Shown: positions 34,345-43,232 of the stretch, in pieces
How positions within the stretch are numbered: the first letter of the stretch is position 1
How the letters are laid out: every line of letters starts with the position of its first letter
Assembly: GCA_021834785.1 (NCBI GenBank)
Contig: JAKBRJ010000001.1
Location: 23,464-87,463 of the forward strand
Source of the DNA: Microcaldota archaeon
GTDB taxonomy: Archaea > Micrarchaeota > Micrarchaeia > Micrarchaeales > Micrarchaeaceae
Length of the DNA stretch: 64,000 bases
Direction of reading: 5' to 3'
Program-made: the position numbers and the translations under genes
Notes under the pieces: generated by a model
What the model was told of the DNA's origin: nothing
Database searches by the model: none
What the model saw: only the letters and a program-made list of their open reading frames with translations

Positions 34345-35511
34345 TTATTTTTCTTTATCAATTACCTCCTTATAAACCTTCAGTAAATCATCAGTAGTCT
34401 TCTTTAGGGAATAGGACTTGGCTGTTTCTTCCATTTTCTTATAGTTACTTATATTATTTATAACCTTTTCTATTTTTCTTGCACAATCGTTACTGCTTTT
34501 TGGAGCGAATTTTTCGCCGTTTTGGCCATCTTTAATCAGTTCCCTCAATGCAAGATAGTCAGCACCTATGACTGGTTTTCCGCATGCCATTGCTTCCAGG
34601 GATACTATGCCTTGTGTCTCGAAAGTCGATGGAATGCAGAATGCATCAGCAGCTGCATAGTATTCGGGCAGCTCTGCGGCCTTTACGAAGCCTACGAATT
34701 TCACCTTGCTGCCCACATTGAGCTTGGACACCAATGATTGATAATATGCAATGCTGGGCCCTGTGCCCCCGATCACAAACTTTATCTTCTTTTTGTTCAG
34801 TATCTTGGCAGCCTTTATCAGCGTGTCTATGTTCTTCTCCTTGCTTATTCTGCCTATATAAAGCACGATTTTTTCATCGCCCTTCGCCAGCTTTTCTCTT
34901 ATCCTGCTGCCATCTACCTTGGCATTGAACCTTTTCAGATCCACACTATTTCCCACTACCGCAGTGTTAGGTATATCCCTCCTGTTAAGCTCCTGTTCTA
35001 TAGTCCTGCTCGGCGCTATAGTGACATCGCTCTTGTTATAGAAGAACCTTGCATACGCCCACGCGTAGTCGACAAGGATCTTCTGCATCCTCTTGCTTGA
35101 CGTAAGATATTGATTTATTACTTCCTTGTTTGTGAATAGTGTGTGGAAGGATGATACAAGTGGGGTGCCATTAACCCTGCTTGCCATAAACCCATAGAAC
35201 CCCATAGTAAACGGGGTCTGAACATGCCTTATGTCTGCCTTACCTATATTTATCTCCTTTAATGAGGCAATTACAGGAAGTATCGCAAGATTATACTGCG
35301 GGTATTTCTTGAACTTCATACTCCTTACTACGACTATGTGAGGATCTTTTTTGACTGCTGCCCTGGTAGATGAATCCCCGGATGCGAATATGTAGACTTC
35401 ATGGCCTCTTGATTCAAGCTCCTTCTTGAAATTGAGCATCGATGTTACTACACCATCGACAGCAGGCAGGAACGTATCAGTATAAAAAAATATCCTTAAG
35501 CTTTCAGACAT
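34345..35511 (-). CDS. Family 4 glycosyltransferase
   Basis: A 388-residue GT-B enzyme. DTFLPAVDGVVTSMLNF at the N-terminus, VVGNSVDLKRF, IGRISKEKNIDTLIKAAKI, and FCIPSTFETQGIVSLEAMAC (the EX7E donor-binding motif) define GT4. Members that begin with FLPxxDGV are often diacylglycerol or phosphatidylinositol glycosyltransferases, so a glycolipid product is plausible but not shown. Confidence 0.86.
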   Translation of the reverse strand: MSESLRIFFYTDTFLPAVDGVVTSMLNFKKELESRGHEVYIFASGDSSTRAAVKKDPHIVVVRSMKFKKYPQYNLAILPVIASLKEINIGKADIRHVQTPFTMGFYGFMASRVNGTPLVSSFHTLFTNKEVINQYLTSSKRMQKILVDYAWAYARFFYNKSDVTIAPSRTIEQELNRRDIPNTAVVGNSVDLKRFNAKVDGSRIREKLAKGDEKIVLYIGRISKEKNIDTLIKAAKILNKKKIKFVIGGTGPSIAYYQSLVSKLNVGSKVKFVGFVKAAELPEYYAAADAFCIPSTFETQGIVSLEAMACGKPVIGADYLALRELIKDGQNGEKFAPKSSNDCARKIEKVINNISNYKKMEETAKSYSLKKTTDDLLKVYKEVIDKEK

Positions 35512-35544
35512 AAACTAACCACACAGGATGCATCGCACAATGCC

Positions 35545-35940
35545 TTACATGACAACTGCTTCACATTCTGCATTTTTGATTTTTTCCATTGCCTTTTTAG
35601 AAAATCCTGCAGCTTTTATAGTGAGTTTGGATTTTTCGAGTTCACCATTGCTGACGACCCTATAGCCGCTGAGATCTATCATCTGGTTTTCGGCCTTGAG
35701 CGCTATCCTGTTAACTCCGTACAATGTTATGCATTTGAGTTTTGAAGGTTTCCATACGTGGAACCCCTTCTTGCCTATCAATTCTGGATGCTTAGCAGTA
35801 AAATATGTGAACCTGTGCTTCCTTCTCCCATTTCCCACGCCTCCGCGGTCTCCTGCGCCTCTGGCGTTCTTTATGTTTCCGACTCCCCATCGCCTGGTGC
35901 CAAAATATTTCCTGTTGCGCTTCTCTTTTCTAACTACCAT
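35545..35940 (-). CDS. rplO: Ribosomal protein uL15
   Basis: A 131-residue protein. The basic, glycine-rich N-terminus (GVGNIKNARGAGDRGG) and KHPELIGKKGFHVWKPSKLK match archaeal uL15. It is adjacent to uL30 with no gap. In other archaea secY usually follows uL15, but here secY lies 24 kb away. Confidence 0.94.
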   Translation of the reverse strand: MVVRKEKRNRKYFGTRRWGVGNIKNARGAGDRGGVGNGRRKHRFTYFTAKHPELIGKKGFHVWKPSKLKCITLYGVNRIALKAENQMIDLSGYRVVSNGELEKSKLTIKAAGFSKKAMEKIKNAECEAVVM

Positions 35941-36372
35941 TCAAATCATCCTGTTTATGAGCTTGTTTATGTCCTTGCCCATGTATCCCAGCGACCCGCC
36001 TTGTGCAAAACCAAGCTTTGTGCTCTTATACCCGTGTGTCGGGGGATGCAGCCTGAACGGAAGCAGCTCCTTGAATTCTTCAGAATCATATTTGCTTTCG
36101 AACACCTCCTTCGACTTGAACGGTATCTGCTTTTTTGCCCTGTTTTCAAGCAGTTTTCCAAGCGTTTCTGGGTCGATTTCGCCGTATGCGACATAGTTGC
36201 TGCATTTGTTCAGCATGCCCATATACGAATCCGTAGCCTTGATAATTGTACAATTGCTTACCCTTTTAAGATTGAGCCTCTTGAGCGTTTCGGTTATGGA
36301 GCCGCGGACATTAACCCTGCCCCTTATCCTAACTACAGCTACAAGTTTATTCTTTGCTTCTTTATTCTTCAT
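35941..36372 (-). CDS. rpmD: Ribosomal protein uL30
   Basis: A 143-residue archaeal-type uL30 with VAVVRIRGRVNVRGSITETL and LHPPTHGYKSTKLGFAQGGS plus SLGYMGKDINKLI. It is directly followed by uL15. The upstream region contains imperfect tandem repeats (see separate entry). Confidence 0.94.
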   Translation of the reverse strand: MKNKEAKNKLVAVVRIRGRVNVRGSITETLKRLNLKRVSNCTIIKATDSYMGMLNKCSNYVAYGEIDPETLGKLLENRAKKQIPFKSKEVFESKYDSEEFKELLPFRLHPPTHGYKSTKLGFAQGGSLGYMGKDINKLINRMI

Positions 36373-36409
36373 AAAAACACGTCGCTTCGTATTTGTTTAA
36401 GATTAACTG

Positions 36410-36447
36410 ATTACGCTTATTAATTGCGCTTATTATATTGCGCTAAA
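36410..36447 (-). repeat. Imperfect tandem repeats upstream of uL30
   Basis: ATTACGCTTATTA, ATTGCGCTTATTA and ATTGCGCTAAA occur with 13-14 nt spacing. They are AT-rich and sit about 40-75 nt before the uL30 start on the minus strand, in the promoter area. They recall the duplicated 14-bp element at eS8. Confidence 0.55.
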
Positions 36448-36546
36448 GATTTTTAAACCTGACTAAGTAGAGGAAGTATGAAAAGGCAAATATAAATTCT
36501 TTATGGTATGTAGCGTGGAAGGTTTATATATGGGATATGGAAAGCA

Positions 36547-37143
36547 TCACAGCTTTCCTATATCCTTTACTATGTCTATATCAAGCGTCTTGCTGCCTGC
36601 CTTCCAGTTTGCAGGTATGGCGCACATATGCCCGTCCTTTGCAGGAGTATCGTGCAACTGCTTTAGGCCCATAAATGCATTGAATATATGCTCTGCGTCT
36701 TTGCCTAAGCCATCATTGAATACCGACATGTATTGTATTCTGCCATCTGGATCCAATATCACTACGCCCCTTCGCGAAGCGCCAGATGACTCGTTTATGA
36801 AACCGAATGAGCTTGTTATCTTCTTTGTAAAGTCTTCGATCATGGGTATTGTGCTCTTTTTTACCCTTGGTGATGTCTGCGCCCAGCCCTTGTGCGAGAA
36901 TACGCTATCTGTGCTTATCGCATATAAATCAGCGCCATTGCTGTCAAACTGGCTTTTTATAGACATAAATGCCTCTATGTCTGTTGCGCAAACGAATGTA
37001 AAGTCTCCTGGATAGAAAGTCAGTATAGACCACCTGCCATTTTTCGAAGGAATCCTTATCTCTTTTATGGAATCATCGCTTGGAAAATACGCCTTTGCAG
37101 TCATATCCTGTACCTTTTCACCTATAGGTATCATATTTACCAT
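36547..37143 (-). CDS. Peroxiredoxin (AhpC type)
   Basis: About 198 residues. FYPGDFTFVCATDIEAF carries the peroxidatic cysteine (PxxxTxxC), and GHMCAIPANWKAG has a second cysteine that could be the resolving one. It reduces hydrogen peroxide and organic peroxides. The chosen ATG 37143 sits 5 nt after GGTGA; ATG 37146 is the other choice. It is divergent from the Lrp-type regulator, which may control it. Confidence 0.92.
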   Translation of the reverse strand: MVNMIPIGEKVQDMTAKAYFPSDDSIKEIRIPSKNGRWSILTFYPGDFTFVCATDIEAFMSIKSQFDSNGADLYAISTDSVFSHKGWAQTSPRVKKSTIPMIEDFTKKITSSFGFINESSGASRRGVVILDPDGRIQYMSVFNDGLGKDAEHIFNAFMGLKQLHDTPAKDGHMCAIPANWKAGSKTLDIDIVKDIGKL

Positions 37144-37199
37144 CATTGTCACCAATTATACTTTATAGCATTAAATATAAATATCTTGCTATTTAAATC

Positions 37200-37228
37200 A
37201 TTAATATTGATTATATGATTAATATAAT
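37200..37228. promoter_or_regulatory. Inverted repeat over the Lrp gene start
   Basis: ATTATAT (37210-37216) and ATATAAT (37222-37228) are exact inverted repeats separated by GATTA, and span the ATG of the Lrp-type gene (37215). It lies in the peroxiredoxin/regulator divergent region, so an autoregulatory operator is plausible. AT-rich sequence makes chance symmetry possible. Confidence 0.45.
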
Positions 37229-37631
37229 TGATAAAAAGATTATAGACCTGCTAAATAAGAACGGCAGGATGTCTGCAATGGACATGGCAAAAACGCTTAA
37301 TGTAAGCAAGGGCACTGTTAGGAATAGGCTCATCGGGCTGTACAAAGAAAATATAATATTTGGGTATAACGCACGTGTGCGTTACAAAATGTTAGGCATG
37401 GATGAAGCCATAGTTGGATTTGAGATATCTCCGGAATTTTATACAAAGGCATTGGCTGCAATAAAGGCGCTTGATTTCGTTAAAGAGGTGTATCGAACTT
37501 CAGGGGACCATTCGGCCATGGCGCGGATAGTTTCCGATGCAGATGAAATTGACATGCATATTGAATCTTTAGAAAGCATAGAAGGGATTAAAAAAGTCTA
37601 TCCTTCGTTCATCCAAGAGATAATAAAATAG
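37215..37631 (+). CDS. Lrp/AsnC family transcription regulator
   Basis: A 138-residue protein. The N-terminal HTH (KIIDLLNKNGRMSAMDMAKT, LNVSKGTVRNRL) is followed by the ligand-binding RAM-like domain (EVYRTSGDHSAMARIV). It is divergent from peroxiredoxin with about 70 nt between the starts. A DNA-binding site could lie there. Effector unknown. Confidence 0.92.
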   Translation: MINIIDKKIIDLLNKNGRMSAMDMAKTLNVSKGTVRNRLIGLYKENIIFGYNARVRYKMLGMDEAIVGFEISPEFYTKALAAIKALDFVKEVYRTSGDHSAMARIVSDADEIDMHIESLESIEGIKKVYPSFIQEIIK

Positions 37632-37635
37632 CCAA

Positions 37636-38892
37636 TCAGATGAAGTTTTGAAGGCCTTTCTGCTTGTTATTGTTTGGCACGTTATCCTCCCTTGCAAGAA
37701 GATCAAGCTTGCCGAAAACACCATCGTATCCTGGTATTATATGTATCCTGTCGTTGCGCACATTCTCTATCGCATCCCCTATATCATCGCCAGCAACGCC
37801 TTTTATAGTATCAATATTTGCGCTTGACAGGATGTCGAATTCGGTGCCTATGCGCTCAAGCATTTCAGAATATTTTGCACGCACAATTGGAGAATATTTT
37901 GTTTTCTTAATGGCATATGATATTACCTCTATAAGCGGCACCATGTGCATATAAGGTATGTAATTTTTGGGCACATACCCTTCAGGCCTGTCAGCAAGCT
38001 CGTTTATCCTATGCAATACCCCATTAACCAGCTTCTTGCCGCACACCTTGCAGTACTGATTCTTCTCCTTTCCTGGATCTATCGAATAGTGGCAATCCCT
38101 GTGGCCGTCATAATGGTACTTGCCTTCTTCAGGATAGAATTCAAAGGTGCGCTCAAAAGTTTTGCCATCTTTCTCTTTTATTGATTGGATTATGGAACCA
38201 TATGATAGCTTATCCACATTGAATACATTTGCCTCCCTACCCATGTTTTCGAGAGAATGCATGTCGCTGTTTGATACAAGTGCATATTTGTCAAGCGATG
38301 AGAGCCTCCAATTCATCAATGGATCGGAGCTGAGGCCTGTTTCCAATGCGAATATGTGCTTCTCCTGATCTTCATATGCCTCTTTCATCGATGTGAACCC
38401 TGACAGCGAACCGAACACGCCAAAATATGGAGTCCACGCATGTGCAGGAAATATGAAGGCGTTTTTATCTGCCTTGAAAAGCTCCTCGACAAGATGTGCA
38501 GAACTCATGGACAATGCAGGACGACCGTCGCTAGACAAATTGCCGTATTTGGACAATACCTCGGAAAGTGCATCAGCAGACTCGAAGCTTGTGAGCAATA
38601 TGCAGTTGTGTATCTTGCGCACCTTATCCTTTTCTGTAAATATCGTAGACACTTCTGCACCTAGAACAAATCTGGTGTCGGTTGTGGATCCACTGACTTT
38701 GAACAGGCCTGATTCTGCAGGCTCAAGATGCGCTTTCAGTTCCCTGTTCCATTCGGGATGTAGCACATCGCCAGTGGAAATTAGGTTGATGCCTTTCGAC
38801 TTCGCCGCCTCGTCCAATGCATTTACATTTATCCTATTGCTGCACGCCATGGCAAACCTTGAATGTATGTGCAGATCTGCTATTACCTTCAT
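37636..38892 (-). CDS. endoQ: Endonuclease Q (EndoQ), PHP-domain
   Basis: A 418-residue PHP-fold nuclease. ADLHIHSRFAMACSNR, STGDVLHPEW, FPAHAWTPYFG and SNSDMHS form the metal site, and CHYSIDPGKEKNQYCKVCGK is the zinc-finger region. EndoQ cuts DNA 5' of deaminated bases. The C-terminal end NNKQKGLQNFI resembles a PCNA-interacting (PIP) box, QxxLxxFI, as expected for EndoQ. Confidence 0.9.
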   Translation of the reverse strand: MKVIADLHIHSRFAMACSNRINVNALDEAAKSKGINLISTGDVLHPEWNRELKAHLEPAESGLFKVSGSTTDTRFVLGAEVSTIFTEKDKVRKIHNCILLTSFESADALSEVLSKYGNLSSDGRPALSMSSAHLVEELFKADKNAFIFPAHAWTPYFGVFGSLSGFTSMKEAYEDQEKHIFALETGLSSDPLMNWRLSSLDKYALVSNSDMHSLENMGREANVFNVDKLSYGSIIQSIKEKDGKTFERTFEFYPEEGKYHYDGHRDCHYSIDPGKEKNQYCKVCGKKLVNGVLHRINELADRPEGYVPKNYIPYMHMVPLIEVISYAIKKTKYSPIVRAKYSEMLERIGTEFDILSSANIDTIKGVAGDDIGDAIENVRNDRIHIIPGYDGVFGKLDLLAREDNVPNNNKQKGLQNFI

Positions 38893-39059
38893 GCAATCAC
38901 TTTTTTACGCACGTAACACCATCTCAGTGAATCGTAGATAGTGCAGTATATGCAGGAAAGGATTTTCTGGCGCATCTGACATGTTTTAAAGTCTCCGTAG
39001 TTGAAGGCCTTCGCATTTCCCATAGCTTGATTTGGATGGTCACTTATTTAAAAAGGTCG

Positions 39060-39683
39060 TCAATACCTCAGGTGCCTTTCGCCGTATATCAGCATTAGCG
39101 CCGCTTCAAGTTTTTTAAGCTCTGCAGGTTCAAGGTACATTGACAGTATCTTATTTTCTTTTTGCATGAAAAGCTCAGGCTGTCCGTATAGGTTGTCTAT
39201 CAGGTTATATACGTCGTTCCTGTCTTTCTGCCTGTTGCTTTGCATCTTCATCAGGATAAGCAATGCCGGATGCACTACATTGACAATCGCTCCCTGGCTC
39301 CCCATGGTTCTTTTCTGTGAATATTTTATTATGTCGGATAGTTCTATGTTTGATATCGGTTTGCTATAGTACAAGTCTATAGATATGCCGGTTTCTTTAT
39401 CTACTAGTTTCTTGACCAAATCTCTTGATTCTTCGTACATGAAACCGCTTTGAAGCGCCTTCTCTTTTATTGCATCGCCGCCATTTTTTGGATTTTCAAA
39501 TCCTACTACAACATCTATGTCATGAGTGCCTCTTTTGTTGTTTGAGCAATATATGTTGACTGCCCTGCCACCTATTATTATTATATCATCGAATATACTC
39601 TGTAGCCTTTCGTATATGCTATCCAGTTGGTAGGGTTTTATGTTATACTCTTTTCGTGTATTATAGTCTGCTGATTTCTGCAT
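39060..39683 (-). CDS. Nucleotidyltransferase-fold protein, DUF-type
   Basis: A 207-residue protein. IIIIGGRAVNIYCSN and RGTHDIDVVVG (the GG...DxD pattern of the nucleotidyltransferase superfamily) are visible, with a third acidic residue in ISIDLYYSK. Such proteins are often AbiEii-like toxins or orphan transferases. No antitoxin-like partner is adjacent, so a toxin role is only a possibility. Confidence 0.75.
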   Translation of the reverse strand: MQKSADYNTRKEYNIKPYQLDSIYERLQSIFDDIIIIGGRAVNIYCSNNKRGTHDIDVVVGFENPKNGGDAIKEKALQSGFMYEESRDLVKKLVDKETGISIDLYYSKPISNIELSDIIKYSQKRTMGSQGAIVNVVHPALLILMKMQSNRQKDRNDVYNLIDNLYGQPELFMQKENKILSMYLEPAELKKLEAALMLIYGERHLRY

Positions 39684-39739
39684 GATATTTTTAGCGTTTA
39701 ACCAGATATAAATAACTGCTGTTTTCTGTTTTTTTTGTA

Positions 39740-41035
39740 TTATGCCCTTCCAAAGGCAGCCGTCATGCAGTGCGCACCGCCGTATCCTCCAGTAAGATTC
39801 GTCAGGCTTACAGTATATGCGTCTAAGCCGTTCTCCCTAGACTGATTATTGTTTGGAAAGATGCCGTTCCTGCCCCTTATTTTTGCGTATTCCGCACGTA
39901 TGTGCTTTAACAGCCTGGCATAGATGCTTGGATTACCCTTTGCTTTCCCTGATACGTATTCCAGCGTCTTCTTTAGTATTGGGATTTCATCAACTGCCAA
40001 TATGGTTCCATCGCTTATACATAGAAAATTTGTAGCGTATGAAAGCTGTTCTATTATGGGTATGTCGATTAGATTGAAACCTTTTCCAATAATGTATTTG
40101 TACAGGCTTGTAGTGCCGCCGGATTTTTTATATTCACCCTTTCTTTCACGGACATATGTTTGAAGTCTTGATGATTCGAGCATGTATTTGGAACCGACTA
40201 TGGTTGCGCTTCCAGCAACATTGAAATATGTATCCAGATGCATGTCTATCATTTGGTCTGCGTAGGCTTTCGGCAGCATCTCGTTCTCAGGAGAGCGGAC
40301 AATTGCTACCTCGTCAAAATTAAGGGCGTTTGAAATGAGTTGCTTAGCACCTGACAGGTTGGTTCTTCTGCCAGTGCCTATAATTGCAAAATCATTCATC
40401 GGCATGTAATCCCCGCCTTCTATAAATGCAGGCTTTTGAGCGGCACCTGAAATCGGCAACCCTATCGAATCCCAAAACAGTCTGGCAATATCCGTTTCTC
40501 CCTGCCTCTGCAGTTTAGACATCTTAGATATGAATACACCCATATCGGTAATAATCTGCTGATCACGCATGAAATACATGTTTGGGATCGGATTTTTCAG
40601 CATAGTCGAAGCTGTGATGTTGCCATTATGTGATTTTACCCTGACGTCTGGATTAAGCAATGCCGCATCGAATAGGTAGTCTGGCCCGTATGAATTCAAG
40701 TTTGCTTGCATTTCCCTTCTAGCGGCACGTGCACTTATGGCATCGCCAGAATATGCAATCCTTTTAGATGCAATGCTTTGGAGCCTATTTTTTATGCTTT
40801 TATTGGAATTGGCAGAACCTACCAGCGAATCCTTCAATCTCATGGCCATAACACCGAACTGATCTTTTAGAACGCGAACCATCTCATCGTGTTCTGCTTG
40901 CGCCAAATTCAAATTGAAGGGCTTATTGTACAGTGATGCACTAGGGTCCAAAATGCCAAAGAACGCCTCTACCCCTGGCCTATGGACTACTACCTTGCCA
41001 AGCCTGTCCCATTCGGCATTTATCTTGCCATCCAT
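39740..41035 (-). CDS. arcA: Arginine deiminase
   Basis: A 431-residue enzyme. PNMYFMRDQQI, IEGGDYMPMND, MHLDTYF and the catalytic cysteine in YGGAHCMTAAFGR identify arginine deiminase. It hydrolyses arginine to citrulline and ammonia. Combined with ornithine carbamoyltransferase (13395), citrulline could be cleaved to carbamoyl phosphate. Ammonia release could also counter acid. Carbamate kinase was not found here. Confidence 0.93.
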   Translation of the reverse strand: MDGKINAEWDRLGKVVVHRPGVEAFFGILDPSASLYNKPFNLNLAQAEHDEMVRVLKDQFGVMAMRLKDSLVGSANSNKSIKNRLQSIASKRIAYSGDAISARAARREMQANLNSYGPDYLFDAALLNPDVRVKSHNGNITASTMLKNPIPNMYFMRDQQIITDMGVFISKMSKLQRQGETDIARLFWDSIGLPISGAAQKPAFIEGGDYMPMNDFAIIGTGRRTNLSGAKQLISNALNFDEVAIVRSPENEMLPKAYADQMIDMHLDTYFNVAGSATIVGSKYMLESSRLQTYVRERKGEYKKSGGTTSLYKYIIGKGFNLIDIPIIEQLSYATNFLCISDGTILAVDEIPILKKTLEYVSGKAKGNPSIYARLLKHIRAEYAKIRGRNGIFPNNNQSRENGLDAYTVSLTNLTGGYGGAHCMTAAFGRA

Positions 41036-41057
41036 CCAAATACCGTTGTATTTTTAA

Positions 41058-42149
41058 TCAATCTGACATTCCCAATATCCAATCCTTCAATTCGCCAGTG
41101 ATTACATATTTAGAATGCTTCAGTTCTTCTATATTTCTGCATCCAGTAATGAACATTGCGGCTTTCAATCCGTAGATCATGCCTTCAAACACTTCCTTGA
41201 CTGCATCGCTTGATATGGTTGCTGGCTTCAGCAATGGAAGCGCTACTGCACATAAGGACGCACCCAACGCTATAGACTTTGCGATATCCAATCCTGTCCT
41301 TATGCCTCCAGATGAAACAATTGGTATCTTAACTGAATGCTTTACAGAGTATAAAGAGGCGGCGGTTGGAATGCCCCAATCCCATAAAAGATTGCCGAGC
41401 ATCTCCTTTGAATGCATCTTCATCTCCTTTGCCCTGTACCATTCGACTGCAGTATAGCTTGTCCCGCCCATGCCTGCGACCTCTATGGCGCTGACGCCTA
41501 TTGATTCCAGTTTCTTAGCCGCATTCCCAGAAATGCCAAAACCAACCTCCTTTGTTATTACAGGCTTCCCTACCCCGTTCACTATATCCTTTATCCCAGA
41601 AATTACATTCTTGTATGACGGCTCACCTTCTGGCTGCACTATTTCCTGTGCTGGATTCAAATGCACATAAAGCGCATTTGCATCTAGCATCTCTATGAGC
41701 TTCTTTGCATCCTCAATCTGAAAGCCCTTCGATATCTGCGCTCCGCCTATATTTGCACCTATGAATATGCTGGGCGCAGATTTCCTCGTTATTGAATAGG
41801 TCTCTTCAAGCACTTTGTCATACAATGCAGCCCTTTGGCTTCCCACTGCCATGCCTAACCCGAGTTCTTCACAGGCTATGGCTATATTTTCGTTTATCTT
41901 TTTTGCAAGTTCCGCCCCGCCTGTCATGGCGCCTGCCATTATAGGAGCAGAGAACTTATGCCCAAGGAAATCTGCAGAAATGTCTATTTCATCGTAATCT
42001 ATTTCAGGGAGCGAATCGTTTATAAGCTGAATATTATTGAAAAGCGTACGCTTATCTTTTGATTGTACTGGCTTGTCAAGGCATATCTTTATGTGCTCCT
42101 CCTTCCTTGACATTATTGCTTTTATCCTATCGCTTTTTTCCTGCGCCAA
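41058..42149 (-). CDS. fni: Isopentenyl-diphosphate delta-isomerase, type II
   Basis: A 363-residue FMN-dependent TIM barrel. RKEEHIKICLDKPVQSK at the start, APIMAGAMTGGAELAKKINE, HLNPAQEIVQPEGE and SSGGIRTGLDIAKSIALGA match IDI-2, which interconverts IPP and DMAPP for isoprenoid lipids. The start TTG 42149 has AAGGTG with a 5-nt spacer. Its first ten codons lie in the 51-bp repeat described separately. Confidence 0.93.
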   Translation of the reverse strand: MAQEKSDRIKAIMSRKEEHIKICLDKPVQSKDKRTLFNNIQLINDSLPEIDYDEIDISADFLGHKFSAPIMAGAMTGGAELAKKINENIAIACEELGLGMAVGSQRAALYDKVLEETYSITRKSAPSIFIGANIGGAQISKGFQIEDAKKLIEMLDANALYVHLNPAQEIVQPEGEPSYKNVISGIKDIVNGVGKPVITKEVGFGISGNAAKKLESIGVSAIEVAGMGGTSYTAVEWYRAKEMKMHSKEMLGNLLWDWGIPTAASLYSVKHSVKIPIVSSGGIRTGLDIAKSIALGASLCAVALPLLKPATISSDAVKEVFEGMIYGLKAAMFITGCRNIEELKHSKYVITGELKDWILGMSD

Positions 42150-42170
42150 TAAAACACCTTTTAGATATTT
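42120..42170. repeat. 51-bp direct repeat, copy 1
   Basis: Identical to 45109-45159 over 51 nt. It contains the first codons, TTG start and ribosome binding site of the type II IPP isomerase. Flanking bases differ on both sides. Confidence 0.95.
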
Positions 42171-42557
42171 ACTAATTACCTATATTTTAGGTATTTTTAT
42201 ACACTACGCTAATTATTCTTTTATGCAGTTTAATAAGAGCTATTGTCTTATTCCAGTTAAAATTAGATTCTGTATCATTTGGATAAATATTATACCCTAA
42301 TTTCAATTTATTCAATGCATATGCAGAGTGTTTTTCATTCTGCCTTTAAAGAGCATTGGCTTTCACGCCACGACATATGACAGTATCGCCTTGCACATCT
42401 TAGTCTCTGTTTCATCATTCAGCCCTGGAAACATCTGTTCCTTATGGATTCTGAAGTACCTAAACTCTTTGGTGGAAACTTTCACTAATTGCTCTTCAAC
42501 TCATTCGCACCGAGATCGTGTTGAATTCTTTTAACCTTTTCCATCGCATTAGTAAAC
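42150..42557. other. Gap with fni promoter and coding remnant
   Basis: A TATA-like GTATAAAAATACC (minus strand, around 42190-42205) is about 45 nt before the IPP isomerase TTG. Further right, 42363-42500 on the minus strand holds an open fragment (next entry). The remainder, up to the HD gene, has no gene I can support. The left part belongs to the inserted cassette. Confidence 0.45.
42363..42500 (-). pseudogene. Possible C-terminal gene fragment
   Basis: A 45-codon frame on the minus strand, ending TKMCKAILSYVVA then TGA, includes KEFRYFRIHKEQMFPGLNDE, which reads like the end of a real protein. It has no canonical start nearby except an internal GTG. It lies just inside the cassette boundary, so it may be a gene truncated during insertion. 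Family not recognised. Confidence 0.4.
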
Positions 42558-43217
42558 ATGGATGATTTGATAAAAGAAAAAATTATAGCAGCTCTAAAAA
42601 AAAGAATAAACAACGACCTGTCACATGACTTCGGTCATGCGTACAGGGTCATGGGACTCGCAACAAGGATAGCCAACGAGGAGAATGCCGACCTAGACAT
42701 AGTCATACCGGCGGCACTACTCCACGACTCGATAGTGTACAAAGGGACGGATAACTACCGCAATGAGCACGATGAGAGCGCGCAGTTCGCCAGGAATGTA
42801 CTATCCGCCATATCGGAATATCCGAAGGAAAAAATAGAGGAGGTAGCATACGCAATATCAGTATGCTCATACTCCAATGGAATAATGCCGGAAAGCTTGG
42901 AAGCGAAGGTTCTCCAGGATGCAGACATGTTAGAATCGACAGGAGCGATATCAATAATGAGAACTTTCAGCTCCTCAATGCCCATGCATGTTGAGGCCTT
43001 CTACAGTTTTGAGGATCCGTTCTGTGTGAGCAGAAAACCAGATCCTATGAAGTACTCGCTGGACCTGTTTTACCAGAGGCTTCTTAGGGTAAGTGCGAGG
43101 ATGCACACCAAATCCGCAAAGATTATGGCGACGCACAGGGACGAGTTCTTGCATACGTTTATCAACGAACTTAAGCAGGAGTTGGGAGAGGTAAATAAAT
43201 ATCTTGATGGCAGCTAG
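42558..43217 (+). CDS. HD-domain hydrolase
   Basis: A 219-residue metal-dependent phosphohydrolase. The HD motif reads SHDFGHAYRVMGLATRI, LLHDSIV and QDADMLES. Similar proteins hydrolyse phosphate esters of nucleotides. No ribosome binding site is visible, so it may be leaderless. It is the first gene of the cassette bounded by the 51-bp repeats; substrate unknown. Confidence 0.86.
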   Translation: MDDLIKEKIIAALKKRINNDLSHDFGHAYRVMGLATRIANEENADLDIVIPAALLHDSIVYKGTDNYRNEHDESAQFARNVLSAISEYPKEKIEEVAYAISVCSYSNGIMPESLEAKVLQDADMLESTGAISIMRTFSSSMPMHVEAFYSFEDPFCVSRKPDPMKYSLDLFYQRLLRVSARMHTKSAKIMATHRDEFLHTFINELKQELGEVNKYLDGS

Positions 43218-43232
43218 TGCTATTGTGGTTGA

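Noticed and set aside
36547..37143. Missing proline in the peroxiredoxin active site (VCATD instead of VCPTE)
   Set aside because: The PxxxTxxC frame is intact, and this substitution alone does not argue against activity.
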